Origin: Paracoccaceae bacterium
GTDB taxonomy: Bacteria > Pseudomonadota > Alphaproteobacteria > Rhodobacterales > Rhodobacteraceae
NCBI GenBank assembly: GCA_024639125.1
Contig: JAHEJA010000008.1
Span: 1-40,725 of the forward strand
DNA: 40,725 bases
Direction of reading: 5' to 3'
A model generated the notes under the pieces. It made no database searches. It was not told where the DNA came from and saw nothing but the letters and a program-made list of their open reading frames with translations. Shown one piece after another: positions 1-8,875 of this stretch. The position numbers were made by a program, and so were the translations under genes. Every line of letters starts with the position of its first letter. The stretch's first letter is position 1.

Positions 1-2034
1 GACGGGCAGTTGGTAGATTTTACTAACCTCGCCTCTGGACTTTCACTAAGCCAAGACGAAAATCGAAATGCTATTTTATCCTTTGGTGATGACGATACTA
101 TCACATTTGAAGGAGTGCCCAGAGACGAACTTCTTGCGGGATTCCGAGACTACGAGATCTTCGGAACAAGCGGTGATGACTATGTTGATGCAGCCTATGT
201 AGATGAAGACGGTGAAACGCTTGCAAATGTCTACACTGTTGATCTTGGCGATGGGAACGACTTTATCGAGCTTATCGATAATCAATCTTATCTGCGTGTC
301 ACTTTGGGATCGGGTGCTGATACTTTGAGCGTGTCCAAATCGTCAGTTCAAATTGACGATCTTTCCCCGGAAGATACAATCTTGATCGACGGAGAAAAGC
401 TAACCTGGTCGCTCATCGACAGTAAAGGATACATTACGTTCGAAGAAGAGCCCGACGTGTTTTTCGTTCACCCCGAAGATGGAGAGTTTGAGATATTTTC
501 ACACTCGATAAGCCTTGTTGATTATCTCGGCGAACGGGGGGGGGTAATTGGCCAAGTTGATGGCACGTCAGGGGATGATATGATCCTTGCGTCCTATAGC
601 GATGTCGATGGTGAAATGGTAAGTGATGATGCGGACATCGTGAAAGCCGGTGATGGAAACGATGTCGTGAAATCCTATTTCGGCAATGACACTGTTTTTG
701 GCGGCGATGGTGACGATTCCATTTATGGGGATCGTGGTAACAATCAGCTATTCGGTGAAGCCGGCAATGACGTTATTGGATCAGGCCGCCATCAGTCGAC
801 ACTTAGCGGGGGCGACGGCAACGATCTTTTGATTGCTGACATGCAAAAAGGCGGTGATCACGTCCTGAATGGCGGGGATGGAATGGATACATTTGACCTT
901 CGCTATGCTGCGACGTCCAAAGTGTCTGATATTGTCATCCAAGATTTCGACCCGATGTCTGATAGCTTGGTCATCGATGAGCAGACAATTGATCTGGGGG
1001 CGCTTCCAGAGGGGGCAATGCTTGCGGATAATGATAACGGCACGGCCCTGTTGACGCTTGCCACAGGCGATACTGTATTGCTTGAGGGGCATAGCACAAA
1101 TGATCTTTTGGGGATTTTGGAACCCAATGGCGAAGTGAACGGGACAGACATGTCCGATAAAATTGACCGTATGTTTGCCGACAAAGATGGCGAAATGGTT
1201 GGCGATACCAATGACTTGGTCATTGGTGGTGGCGGAAGTGATACCATCTATGGGTATAGAGGTGATGACACGATTTACGGCAATTCTGGAAAAGACGAAC
1301 TTTATGGGATGACAGGTCACAACCATCTTTTCGGAGGAACGGGGGACGATGTAATTTACTCTGGTCGTCATTCCTCTGTTCTGGATGGTGGGGATGGCAG
1401 TGATGTTCTGAATGCCGATCTGTCAAAAGGGGGCGATCATGTCATAACAGGAGGCAAAGGGTTGGATGTCTTTAATCTGACCAATGCGTCCCTGACCAAA
1501 GAAGCATCAACAACACTGACAGATTTCAACGTGGAGCAAGACACGTTGGTGATCTTTGATCAGATCATTGATCTGCAAAATTTGCCAGACGATATGTCAA
1601 TCAGCGCCAATGATGATGGCGATGCAGTTTTACACTTTAATGATAATGAAACTGTAACGCTTCAAGGGATCTCGTTGGATGATCTAGGAATGGAACCTGA
1701 AAAACCAACAAGTGTTGGGATCGTGGACGGAACCAACGGGGATGACCTTATCGATGACACCTATGTTGATGCTGATGGCGACATGTTGACAAATGGGAAT
1801 GACACGATTGATGCCGGGGCAGGTGACGACGAAGTTATCACTGGCCGCGGAAGCAATGTGATCTATGGCGGCGATGGCGATGATCTATTAGGATCAACGC
1901 GTGGCTCTAGTGAAATCTATGGCGAAGCGGGCGACGACGTTTTGGTAGCGCTGCGGCATACTTCGTTGCTTGATGGTGTGCAGGGGATGACATACTTGGC
2001 GCTGATCTGTCAAAAGGTGCAGATCATACTTTGA
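1..2034 (+). CDS. RTX calcium-binding repeat protein, 5'-partial and frameshifted
   Basis: This is the C-terminal part of a large, acidic, probably secreted RTX protein. The reading frame is open to the window edge, and the TTG at position 10 is only an internal codon: the residues around it match a later repeat of the same protein, so the true start lies outside. Glycine/aspartate nonapeptides of the GGxGxDx type, which bind calcium in RTX proteins, are abundant. They sit in units of about 195 residues. Each unit has a linker (GTxGDD...DxDGEM), a block of RTX repeats, a GGDHVxxGGxGxDxF motif, and a beta-rich segment ending in an acidic LxxLP...DTVxLxG pattern. Units begin near 560, 1138 and 1728, with a related linker near 165. 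The frame ends early at 2034 because of a frameshift near 1977. The rest continues in another frame to 2375. Substrate and exact function are not identifiable. Confidence 0.8.
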   Translation, partial: DGQLVDFTNLASGLSLSQDENRNAILSFGDDDTITFEGVPRDELLAGFRDYEIFGTSGDDYVDAAYVDEDGETLANVYTVDLGDGNDFIELIDNQSYLRVTLGSGADTLSVSKSSVQIDDLSPEDTILIDGEKLTWSLIDSKGYITFEEEPDVFFVHPEDGEFEIFSHSISLVDYLGERGGVIGQVDGTSGDDMILASYSDVDGEMVSDDADIVKAGDGNDVVKSYFGNDTVFGGDGDDSIYGDRGNNQLFGEAGNDVIGSGRHQSTLSGGDGNDLLIADMQKGGDHVLNGGDGMDTFDLRYAATSKVSDIVIQDFDPMSDSLVIDEQTIDLGALPEGAMLADNDNGTALLTLATGDTVLLEGHSTNDLLGILEPNGEVNGTDMSDKIDRMFADKDGEMVGDTNDLVIGGGGSDTIYGYRGDDTIYGNSGKDELYGMTGHNHLFGGTGDDVIYSGRHSSVLDGGDGSDVLNADLSKGGDHVITGGKGLDVFNLTNASLTKEASTTLTDFNVEQDTLVIFDQIIDLQNLPDDMSISANDDGDAVLHFNDNETVTLQGISLDDLGMEPEKPTSVGIVDGTNGDDLIDDTYVDADGDMLTNGNDTIDAGAGDDEVITGRGSNVIYGGDGDDLLGSTRGSSEIYGEAGDDVLVALRHTSLLDGVQGMTYLALICQKVQIIL
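536..544 (+). repeat. Nine-G homopolymer inside the RTX gene
   Basis: Nine consecutive G bases lie in frame within the linker before the second repeat unit (Arg-Gly-Gly-Val codons). Corresponding linkers of the other units have no such run. Long G tracts are prone to slippage, so this is a possible on/off site, or a place where sequencing errors collect. Confidence 0.9.
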
Positions 2035-2375
2035 CAGGCGGCGATGGGAACGATCAATTCGTCCTTGGTCTTGTTTCAATTGAGAAAGCATCACATATCA
2101 CGATCACTGATTTCGATGCCGCAAACGAAACATTGTATATCGAAGAGGAAGAACTGGTTGATTTTGATGATTTGGTCTCTGGCCTGTCATTGTCCGACAA
2201 CGAAGATGGCAATGCTGTTCTGACCTTTGGGGATGATGACACTGCGACGTTCACGGGGGTGTCTTCTCAGGACTTGATCGATGCCAACCCAATGGCTGAC
2301 CTGTTTATCCCGATGACTGACGATGAATTGGCCGAAGAAGATGCAGACCAGGTGGCTGATATCTTTTTGATGTAA
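1980..2375 (+). pseudogene. 3' end of the RTX gene in a shifted frame
   Basis: From the GCA codon at 1980 a second frame continues the RTX protein: AGDD, then ADLSKGADH, TGGDGND and a final beta segment, which match the homologous positions in the two preceding units. The expected reading is GGT GGT GCA, but the sequence reads GGT GT GCA at 1975-1982, so one base (a G) appears to be missing. The restored C-terminus ends with an acidic then hydrophobic tail (ADIFLM), compatible with a type I secretion signal, and stops at 2373-2375. Either the gene is inactivated, losing its C-terminus, or the base is a sequencing error. The 114-residue stretch starting at 2031 should not be read as a separate gene. 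Confidence 0.8.
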
Positions 2376-2399
2376 GTCATTGTCAAAAAACACAAAAAA

Positions 2400-2423
2400 G
2401 GGCGCCGTTTCTGGCGCCCTTTT
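2400..2423. terminator. Bidirectional intrinsic terminator between RTX gene and lpd
   Basis: GGGCGCC (2400-2406) and GGCGCCC (2413-2419) form a perfect 7-bp stem with a 6-nt loop. It is flanked by an A-run on the left and a T-run on the right, so it can terminate both the rightward RTX gene and the leftward lpd transcript. Confidence 0.85.
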
Positions 2424-2425
2424 GT

Positions 2426-3814
2426 TTATGCGTGGATTGCTCCGTCACCGCACGCGAGCGCGGCTTCTCGGACCGCTTCGGAATAGGTGGGATGCGCATG
2501 ACACGTCAGGGCAATGTCTTGGGCTGAGGCACCAAATTCCATTGCAACACAAATTTCGTGGATCAAATCACCCGCCGCAGGGCCAATGATATGCGCGCCC
2601 AAGATACGGTCAGTGTCTTTGTCGGCTAGGATTTTGACGAAACCGTCAGCCGCAAAATTTGCCTTGGCGCGACCATTGCCCATAAAGCTGAATTTGCCGA
2701 CTTTATACGCGCGCCCTTGTTCTTTTAGGGCTTCTTCGGTCAAACCGACGCTGCCGACTTCGGGGTTTGTGTAGATCACACCTGGAATGACGTCATAGTT
2801 CACATGTCCATGTTTTCCGGCGATAACTTCGGCGGCGGCCATGCCTTCGTCTTCGGCTTTGTGGGCCAGCATCGGACCTTGGATTGCGTCACCGATGGCG
2901 TAAATGCCAGCGACGTTTGTTTGCCAATGTGCGTTCGTTTGGATTTGGCCGCGTGGTGTCATTTCAACGCCCAACGCCTCAAGTCCCAACCCATCGGTAA
3001 AGGGTTTGCGGCCTGTGGCAACCAAGACAACGTCTGCTTCCATCTTGTGATCGGACTCGTCTTTGCGGAGTTTGTAATTGACCGTGGCTTTTGTTTTCTT
3101 GGCATCAACCGATTGAACAGCGGCGCCCATGACAAATTTAATGCCTTGTTTTGCAAGGATTCTTTGGAACGTTTTTTGCACTTCGGCATCCATGCCGGGG
3201 GTGATTTTATCCAAAAATTCAATCACAGTCACATCGGATCCAAGACGGGCATAAACGGACCCAAGCTCTAGTCCGATAACGCCGGCGCCAATAACAGCCA
3301 GCTTTTTGGGAATTTTGGTCAAGCTCAATGCGCCAGTAGAGGTAACAACGACCTCTTCGTCGATTTCGATACCAGGTAGCGAGGACGGAACAGAGCCGGA
3401 CGCAATGATGATATTTTTGGTATCATAGACCGTTTCGCCGACTTTGACTTGACCTGCTGCTGGGATCGAACCCCAGCCTTTGATCCAGTCTATCTTGTTC
3501 TTTTTGAACAGAAATTCAATGCCCTTGGTATTGCCATCAATGGTGTCGGCTTTATAGGCTTGCATCTGTTTCCAATCCACAGACGGCGATTTGCCCATAA
3601 GACCCATTTTGGTAAAGTTGTGTTCCGCTTCGTGCAGCATATGAGAGGCATGCAAAAGCGCCTTGGACGGGATGCAGCCAACGTTTAGGCATGTCCCACC
3701 CAAAGCGTCGCGCCCTTCGACACAGGCCGTTTTTAGCCCAAGTTGCGCACAGCGGATTGCGGCGACATAGCCACCGGGTCCACCACCAATTACGATTACG
3801 TCATAGGCTGTCAT
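2426..3814 (-). CDS. lpd: Dihydrolipoamide dehydrogenase (E3)
   Basis: This FAD-dependent E3 subunit reoxidises the lipoyl groups of the 2-oxoglutarate dehydrogenase complex (and possibly other 2-oxoacid dehydrogenases) with NAD+. The 462-residue length is normal for the family. Visible motifs are the N-terminal FAD-binding GGGPGG (residues 10-15), the redox disulfide in GGTCLNVGC (Cys42/Cys47), the NAD-binding GAGVIG near residue 176, and the C-terminal HAHPT with catalytic His441 and Glu446. The ATG at 3814 is preceded by a GGAGAG ribosome-binding site. It is the last gene of the leftward mdh-suc-odh block, separated from odhB by the MAPEG-family gene, and it runs into the shared terminator at 2400-2423. 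Its position with odhAB suggests it is the E3 dedicated to 2-oxoglutarate dehydrogenase, which is an inference. Confidence 0.97.
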   Translation of the reverse strand: MTAYDVIVIGGGPGGYVAAIRCAQLGLKTACVEGRDALGGTCLNVGCIPSKALLHASHMLHEAEHNFTKMGLMGKSPSVDWKQMQAYKADTIDGNTKGIEFLFKKNKIDWIKGWGSIPAAGQVKVGETVYDTKNIIIASGSVPSSLPGIEIDEEVVVTSTGALSLTKIPKKLAVIGAGVIGLELGSVYARLGSDVTVIEFLDKITPGMDAEVQKTFQRILAKQGIKFVMGAAVQSVDAKKTKATVNYKLRKDESDHKMEADVVLVATGRKPFTDGLGLEALGVEMTPRGQIQTNAHWQTNVAGIYAIGDAIQGPMLAHKAEDEGMAAAEVIAGKHGHVNYDVIPGVIYTNPEVGSVGLTEEALKEQGRAYKVGKFSFMGNGRAKANFAADGFVKILADKDTDRILGAHIIGPAAGDLIHEICVAMEFGASAQDIALTCHAHPTYSEAVREAALACGDGAIHA

Positions 3815-3887
3815 TGGATCTCTCCTTTGGTAAAAATCGACGTCTGTTTCACGTCGGTAATATGTCGGTAAGGGGTCGGTATTTTTG

Positions 3888-4286
3888 TCATATCAGACCA
3901 CCGATCAACAAAATGGTAATTGCGCCCAATCCGATGCTCCAAAACACGGAACGCCACGGTACCCAGCCAAAACAATAGGCCGGAACATAGAGCGCGCGCG
4001 CCGCCACATAGGTCCATGCTGCAACGCCCGTTGCAACAGAAGATGTTTCAGAGATCGCTATGACAAGGCAAGCAATCGCAAACAAAAGCAAGCTTTCGAA
4101 ATGATTGTTCATCGCGCGTTGTGCGCGTCCTGCGACGCCGCTCAGCACACGCGGTTCATCGCGTGGCTTGAGCGAATAGGCAACGCCCACCTGAAGGTTT
4201 CCCAAAACGGCATAAAGCGCGATTTGAAGAATTTGCAAAAGAGCCGCAAAGCACAGAGCTGTTAATTCAGGCGTCATTCTAAGCAT
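3888..4286 (-). CDS. MAPEG-family membrane protein
   Basis: A 132-residue protein with about four hydrophobic segments and the MAPEG-like hydrophilic region after the first (an arginine/proline-rich patch, then [17 protein letters not shown]). The N-x-x-E-x-x-x-x-F pattern resembles the conserved motif of this family. Eukaryotic MAPEG members handle glutathione and eicosanoids. Bacterial members of this short type have no established role, so none is assigned. Either the ATG at 4286 or the one at 4277 (MTPEL...) could be the start; neither has a strong Shine-Dalgarno sequence. It sits between odhB (39-bp gap carrying an 8-bp inverted repeat) and lpd (73-bp gap) on the same strand, so it is probably co-transcribed with the oxoglutarate dehydrogenase genes. 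Confidence 0.85.
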   Translation of the reverse strand: MLRMTPELTALCFAALLQILQIALYAVLGNLQVGVAYSLKPRDEPRVLSGVAGRAQRAMNNHFESLLLFAIACLVIAISETSSVATGVAAWTYVAARALYVPAYCFGWVPWRSVFWSIGLGAITILLIGGLI

Positions 4287-4295
4287 ACTTTGATT

Positions 4296-4318
4296 GCTCA
4301 GCCTTAAGATGGCTGAGC
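4296..4318. repeat. Inverted repeat between odhB and the MAPEG gene
   Basis: GCTCAGCC (4296-4303) and GGCTGAGC (4311-4318) form a perfect 8-bp stem with a 7-nt loop. No T-run follows on the minus strand, so it is more likely an attenuator or mRNA-stability hairpin within the operon than a full terminator. Confidence 0.7.
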
Positions 4319-4325
4319 TGTGACA

Positions 4326-5810
4326 TTAAAGATCCATCAACAAACGGCGTGGGTCTTCGAGTGCTTCTTTTACGCGCACAAGGAAGGTTACCGCACCTTT
4401 GCCGTCTACGATACGGTGATCATAGGACAAAGCAAGATACATCATCGGGCGGATCACAACTTGGCCATTGATCGCCATAGGGCGGTCTTGGATTTTGTGC
4501 ATGCCTAGGATGCCGGACTGTGGGGGGTTCAAGATCGGGGATGACATCAAGGATCCATAAACACCACCGTTCGAAATGGTGAATGTGCCGCCTTGCATTT
4601 CTGCCATGCTCAGCTTGCCATCACGGGCGCGCAGACCTTTTTCGGCAATCGCTTTTTCGATTTCAGCAAAGGACATTTTATTCGCATCACGGATCACCGG
4701 AACAACAAGTCCAGTTGGCGTGCCCGCTGCAACACCCATGTGAACAAAGTTTTTGTAAACGATGTCGGTGCCATCAATTTCGGCGTTGACTTCGGGGACT
4801 TCGTTCAATGCGTGGCAGCATGCTTTGGTAAAGAACGACATAAAGCCAAGCCGAACACCATGCTTTTTAAAGAACAAATCTTTGTATTCGTTCCGCAATG
4901 CCATAACTTCGGTCATATCGACTTCGTTATATGTTGTTAGCATTGCAGCTGTATTTTGGCTATCTTTCAAACGCTTAGCGATTGTTTGACGCAAACGGGT
5001 CATTTTCACGCGCTCTTCGCGGGATGCATCATCCGCAGAGACTGGTGCGCGTGGGGCGCTTGCCACAGGGGCAGGCGGCGCAGAGTTCGCAGAGGCAACC
5101 GCGCGTGCAACGTCGTCTTTCATAACGCGACCATCACGGCCTGTTCCGGTCACCGCATCGCGCGAAATGCCGGCTTCTGCCATTGCTTTTTTCGCAGCAG
5201 GGGCGTCTTCGACATCTTTGCCGGATGTGGACGCAGCAGCAGGGGCCGCAGCAGGCGTCGCCGTTGCGGCAGAGGCAGAGGCGCTTGCACCCCCAAGACT
5301 TGCCAATTTGGCACCGGCTGCAACTGTGCTGCCTTCGGCGGCCAAGATTTCCGTTAACACACCGGACGCTGGGGCCGGTACTTCGACTGAAACCTTGTCT
5401 GTTTCAAGTTCGCACAACATTTCATCCTGAGTGACGGTATCGCCCACTTTTTTGAACCATGTTGCAACTGTTGCTTCGCTTACGGATTCGCCCAATGTGG
5501 GGACCATGACGTCAACGGCGCTTGCGGATGATTTTGCCGTAGGGGCTGCTTTTGCAGATGGCGCGGCGGCGGCACCGGCTGCTGAGATGATTGCCAAAAG
5601 GGCATCAACACCGACTGTGGTGCCTTCTGCGGCGACAATCTCGCCAAGGGTGCCGGCGGATGGGCTTGGCACTTCGACGGTGACTTTGTCTGTTTCAAGC
5701 TCACAGAGCATTTCATCGGCAGCGACAGGATCGCCCGGCTTTTTGAACCATGTTGCAACGGTCGCCTCTGTGACAGACTCGCCAAGTGTAGGTACGCGTA
5801 CTTCGGTCAT
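4326..5810 (-). CDS. odhB: 2-oxoglutarate dehydrogenase E2, dihydrolipoyl succinyltransferase with two lipoyl domains
   Basis: This core E2 subunit transfers the succinyl group from the lipoyl arm to CoA. The protein has 494 residues. Domain order is lipoyl domain 1 (about 1-76, lysine 42 in ETDKV), an Ala/Pro linker, lipoyl domain 2 (about 98-174, lysine 139 in ETDKV), a second linker, an E1/E3-binding domain (around 205-240), and the catalytic acyltransferase domain with [11 protein letters not shown] near the C-terminus. E. coli SucB has one lipoyl domain; here the two are highly similar in both protein and DNA, suggesting a duplication. The start lies 3 bp after the odhA stop, so translation is probably coupled. 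Family member E2p (pyruvate) is less likely because of the odhA neighbour and the N-terminal [12 protein letters not shown]. Confidence 0.96.
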   Translation of the reverse strand: MTEVRVPTLGESVTEATVATWFKKPGDPVAADEMLCELETDKVTVEVPSPSAGTLGEIVAAEGTTVGVDALLAIISAAGAAAAPSAKAAPTAKSSASAVDVMVPTLGESVSEATVATWFKKVGDTVTQDEMLCELETDKVSVEVPAPASGVLTEILAAEGSTVAAGAKLASLGGASASASAATATPAAAPAAASTSGKDVEDAPAAKKAMAEAGISRDAVTGTGRDGRVMKDDVARAVASANSAPPAPVASAPRAPVSADDASREERVKMTRLRQTIAKRLKDSQNTAAMLTTYNEVDMTEVMALRNEYKDLFFKKHGVRLGFMSFFTKACCHALNEVPEVNAEIDGTDIVYKNFVHMGVAAGTPTGLVVPVIRDANKMSFAEIEKAIAEKGLRARDGKLSMAEMQGGTFTISNGGVYGSLMSSPILNPPQSGILGMHKIQDRPMAINGQVVIRPMMYLALSYDHRIVDGKGAVTFLVRVKEALEDPRRLLMDL

Positions 5811-5813
5811 GGG

Positions 5814-8777
5814 TTAGTTCCCTTTGATAGTCAGCGCTTCGTCGATCAACGCTGTTTGTTGTACTTTGTGTTGTGATGCCAATCCTGTTGCAGGCGATGC
5901 GCTTGCGGCGCGGCCTGCATAGACGGGGCGTGTGTGTTTTGCGTTCATGCGGCCAAGCACCCATTCCAGGTTGGGTTCCATAAAGGTCCATGCTCCTTGG
6001 TTTTTGGGCTCTTCTTGGCACCAGACCATTTCCGCTTGTGGGAAGCGTTCCAATTCCTTGAGCGCGGAAATCGCAGGGAAGGGATAGAACTGTTCAAAGC
6101 GCATCAGGTAGACATCATCAATTCCACGGGCATCACGCTCTTCGAGCAGGTCATAATAGACCTTGCCAGAACACATGACGACGCGTTTGATTTTGTCATC
6201 CGCTGCCAGTTGCGTGTCCGAGTGTCCTTTTTGCGCATCATCCCAAAGCACACGGTGAAAGCTGGAACCTGTTGTGAAATCATCAGCATCCGAAATCGCC
6301 ATTTTATGACGCAGCAGTGACTTTGGTGTCATCAAAATCAATGGCTTACGGAAACTGCGATGGATTTGACGGCGCAGAATGTGGAAATAGTTCGCAGGCG
6401 TCGTACAGTTTGCAACGATCCAGTTATCCTGACCACACATTTGCAAGAACCGCTCTAGGCGTGCAGAGGAATGCTCTGGTCCCTGACCTTCGAAGCCATG
6501 CGGCAAAAGCACCGTCAAACCAGACATGCGCAACCATTTGCTTTCACCAGAGCTGATGAATTGGTCGAACATAATTTGCGCACCGTTTGCAAAGTCGCCA
6601 AATTGGGCTTCCCACATGACCAAAGCGTTTGGTTCAGACAGGGAATAGCCGTATTCAAAGCCCAATACCGCATATTCGGACAGCATTGAATCGATCACTT
6701 CGTATTGTGATTGACCGGCGCGAATGTTGTTCAGCGGGTAATAGCGTTCTTCGGTGTCTTGGTTGACCAAGCCCGAATGCCGTTGGCTAAATGTGCCGCG
6801 TGTTGCGTCTTGACCAGAAAGCCGAACAGGGAAGCCTTCGGTCAAAAGCGATCCAAAGGCCAGCGCTTCGCCGGTTGCCCAATCAAACCCTGTGCCTGTT
6901 TCAAACATGGCGGCTTTGGCCTCTAGTAGACGTCCGACCGTTTTATGGATCGGAAAACCCTCGGGTGCGGTGCTAAGGGCTTTGCCCACAGCTTGCATCG
7001 TTTCGGGCGAAATCGCTGTCTGGCCGCGCTGATAATCTTCTTTGTCACGTTTAAGGTGTGACCAACGACCGTCCAACCAATCGGCTTTGTTCGGTTTATA
7101 GTCTTTGCCGGCTTCGAATTCGTCATTCAGATAGGCCTGAAAGGCGGCTTTCATGTCTTCGATTTCGCCTTCTGGGATCAAGCCATCCTTCACCAGACGT
7201 TCTGTATACAGCGCAAGGGTGGTTTTTTGGCGTTTGATCTTGTTGTACATAATCGGGTTGGTGAACATCGGTTCATCCCCCTCGTTATGTCCAAAGCGGC
7301 GATAGCAGAAAATATCAAGCACGACGTCTTTGTGGAATTTCTGACGGAACTCTGTGGCGACTCTGGCCGCATGAACCACGGCTTCCGGGTCATCGCCATT
7401 CACGTGGAAAATAGGGGCTTCGACCATCAAGGCGATATCGGTTGGATAGGGGGACGAGCGGCTAAAGTGCGGTGCTGTGGTAAACCCGATTTGGTTGTTC
7501 ACAACGATATGCATGGTGCCGCCGGTTTTGTGACCGACCAGTCCAGAGAGACCAAAACATTCTGCCACCACGCCTTGGCCAGCAAAAGCCGCATCACCAT
7601 GCAGCAAGATTGGCATGACTTGTGTGCGATCTGCGTCGTTCAATTGCGCTTGTTTGGCGCGGACCTTGCCCAAAACAACCGGATTGACCGCTTCGAGGTG
7701 GGAGGGGTTGGCGGTCAGCGACAAGTGAACCGTGTTGCCATCAAAATCCCGATCAGAAGAGGCGCCGAGGTGATATTTCACATCGCCCGATCCATCCACG
7801 TCTTCGGGTTTGAAAGAGCCGCCTTGGAATTCGTTAAAAATCGCGCGGTAAGGTTTGCTCATCACGTTTGCAAGAACGGACAAGCGACCACGGTGGGGCA
7901 TGCCGATCACGATGTCTTTGACCCCAAGCGCGCCGCCGCGTTTGATGATCTGTTCCATCGCTGGGATCAGGCTTTCGCCGCCATCCAAACCGAACCGTTT
8001 GGTGCCCATGTATTTCACATGGAGGAACTTTTCGAACCCTTCGGCTTCGACCAATTTGTTCAAAATGGCTTTGCGGCCTTCGCGGGTAAAGGTGATTTCT
8101 TTGCCGTATCCTTCGATACGCTCTTTGAGCCAGCTTGCTTGTTCTGGGTCAGAGATGTGCATGTATTGCAATGCAAACGTGCCGCAATATGTGCGTTTTA
8201 CGATTTCTAGGATCTGGCGCATGGAGGCAATTTGCAAACCAAGCACGTTGTCGATGAATATCGGGCGATCCATATCGGCTTCGGTGAAGCCATATGTTTT
8301 TGGATCAAGCTCGGGATGAATTACATTTTGGCGCATGCCCAATGGATCAAGATCAGCAACCAAATGGCCGCGAATACGGTGGGCGCGGATGATCATCAAC
8401 GCGCGGATGCTGTCTAGGACGGCGCGTTTGATCGCTTCGTCACTGACTTCGATACCTTTTTCAGCGGCTTTGGCCGCAATCTTTTTACCAGCTTCTTTTG
8501 TTTCGGCGGGGGCTGCGGGCCATTCGCCTGTTAGGGCGGCTGTCAGATCATCCGTTGGCATTGGCGGCCAATCGGCACGCGCCCATGATGGTCCGGTTGC
8601 TTCGGCTTTTACGTCACGCTCTGCATCGCCTAATGCACGAAAGAAATCCACCCAAGCTGCATCCACTGCAGTCGGATCATTTGCGTATTGTGCATAGAGT
8701 TGTTCGAGATATTCCGAATTGTGTCCCTGCATAAAGCTAGAGGCGTGGAATTGGTCGTTAGGAGATTGCTCTGTCAT
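5814..8777 (-). CDS. odhA: 2-oxoglutarate dehydrogenase E1 component
   Basis: This thiamine-diphosphate-dependent E1 decarboxylates 2-oxoglutarate and succinylates the lipoyl arm of OdhB. Its 987 residues match the family. The N-terminus has the E2-interacting segment (SSFMQGHNSEYLEQLYAQY). The central part has the HRGRLSVLANV motif and the ThDP-binding HGDAAFAGQG stretch. The C-terminal transketolase-like half has GFEGQGPEHSSARLERFLQ, and the end has the 2-oxoglutarate dehydrogenase C-terminal domain (VWCQEEPKNQGAW). The ATG at 8777 gives the standard N-terminus. It is followed by odhB after 3 bp and preceded by sucD with a 98-bp gap that contains two hairpins. Confidence 0.98.
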   Translation of the reverse strand: MTEQSPNDQFHASSFMQGHNSEYLEQLYAQYANDPTAVDAAWVDFFRALGDAERDVKAEATGPSWARADWPPMPTDDLTAALTGEWPAAPAETKEAGKKIAAKAAEKGIEVSDEAIKRAVLDSIRALMIIRAHRIRGHLVADLDPLGMRQNVIHPELDPKTYGFTEADMDRPIFIDNVLGLQIASMRQILEIVKRTYCGTFALQYMHISDPEQASWLKERIEGYGKEITFTREGRKAILNKLVEAEGFEKFLHVKYMGTKRFGLDGGESLIPAMEQIIKRGGALGVKDIVIGMPHRGRLSVLANVMSKPYRAIFNEFQGGSFKPEDVDGSGDVKYHLGASSDRDFDGNTVHLSLTANPSHLEAVNPVVLGKVRAKQAQLNDADRTQVMPILLHGDAAFAGQGVVAECFGLSGLVGHKTGGTMHIVVNNQIGFTTAPHFSRSSPYPTDIALMVEAPIFHVNGDDPEAVVHAARVATEFRQKFHKDVVLDIFCYRRFGHNEGDEPMFTNPIMYNKIKRQKTTLALYTERLVKDGLIPEGEIEDMKAAFQAYLNDEFEAGKDYKPNKADWLDGRWSHLKRDKEDYQRGQTAISPETMQAVGKALSTAPEGFPIHKTVGRLLEAKAAMFETGTGFDWATGEALAFGSLLTEGFPVRLSGQDATRGTFSQRHSGLVNQDTEERYYPLNNIRAGQSQYEVIDSMLSEYAVLGFEYGYSLSEPNALVMWEAQFGDFANGAQIMFDQFISSGESKWLRMSGLTVLLPHGFEGQGPEHSSARLERFLQMCGQDNWIVANCTTPANYFHILRRQIHRSFRKPLILMTPKSLLRHKMAISDADDFTTGSSFHRVLWDDAQKGHSDTQLAADDKIKRVVMCSGKVYYDLLEERDARGIDDVYLMRFEQFYPFPAISALKELERFPQAEMVWCQEEPKNQGAWTFMEPNLEWVLGRMNAKHTRPVYAGRAASASPATGLASQHKVQQTALIDEALTIKGN

Positions 8778-8811
8778 GTCTCGAGTCCCAAACGGGTTTC
8801 TATCAAAGTGT

Positions 8812-8864
8812 GTCCCCTATGGGGACGCTGGTTTAGCAAAGCCCCGCCATTGGCAGAGCTTTGC
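8812..8864. repeat. Double-hairpin element between sucD and odhA
   Basis: GTCCCC/GGGGAC (8812-8817, 8821-8826) is followed by GCTGGTTTAGC (8827-8837) and a second stem GCAAAGC/GCTTTGC (8836-8842, 8858-8864) with an inner GCCA/TGGC. The same layout, including GCTGGTTTAGC, recurs at 25903-25944. No long T-run is present on the minus strand. It may reduce read-through from sucCD to odhAB or stabilise mRNA ends. Confidence 0.65.
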
Positions 8865-8875
8865 AGTTTAGGGTG

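Noticed and set aside
781-1371. 196-residue open frame on the minus strand inside the RTX gene
   Set aside because: It is antisense to well-supported RTX repeats and has no recognisable domain; the sequence bias of the repeats keeps it open.
2031-2375. Independent small gene starting at 2031
   Set aside because: It continues the RTX repeats in a shifted frame; it is the broken end of the same gene.
7227-8210. 327-residue plus-strand open frame inside odhA
   Set aside because: It lies fully antisense to a strongly conserved odhA; the translated sequence has no family pattern.
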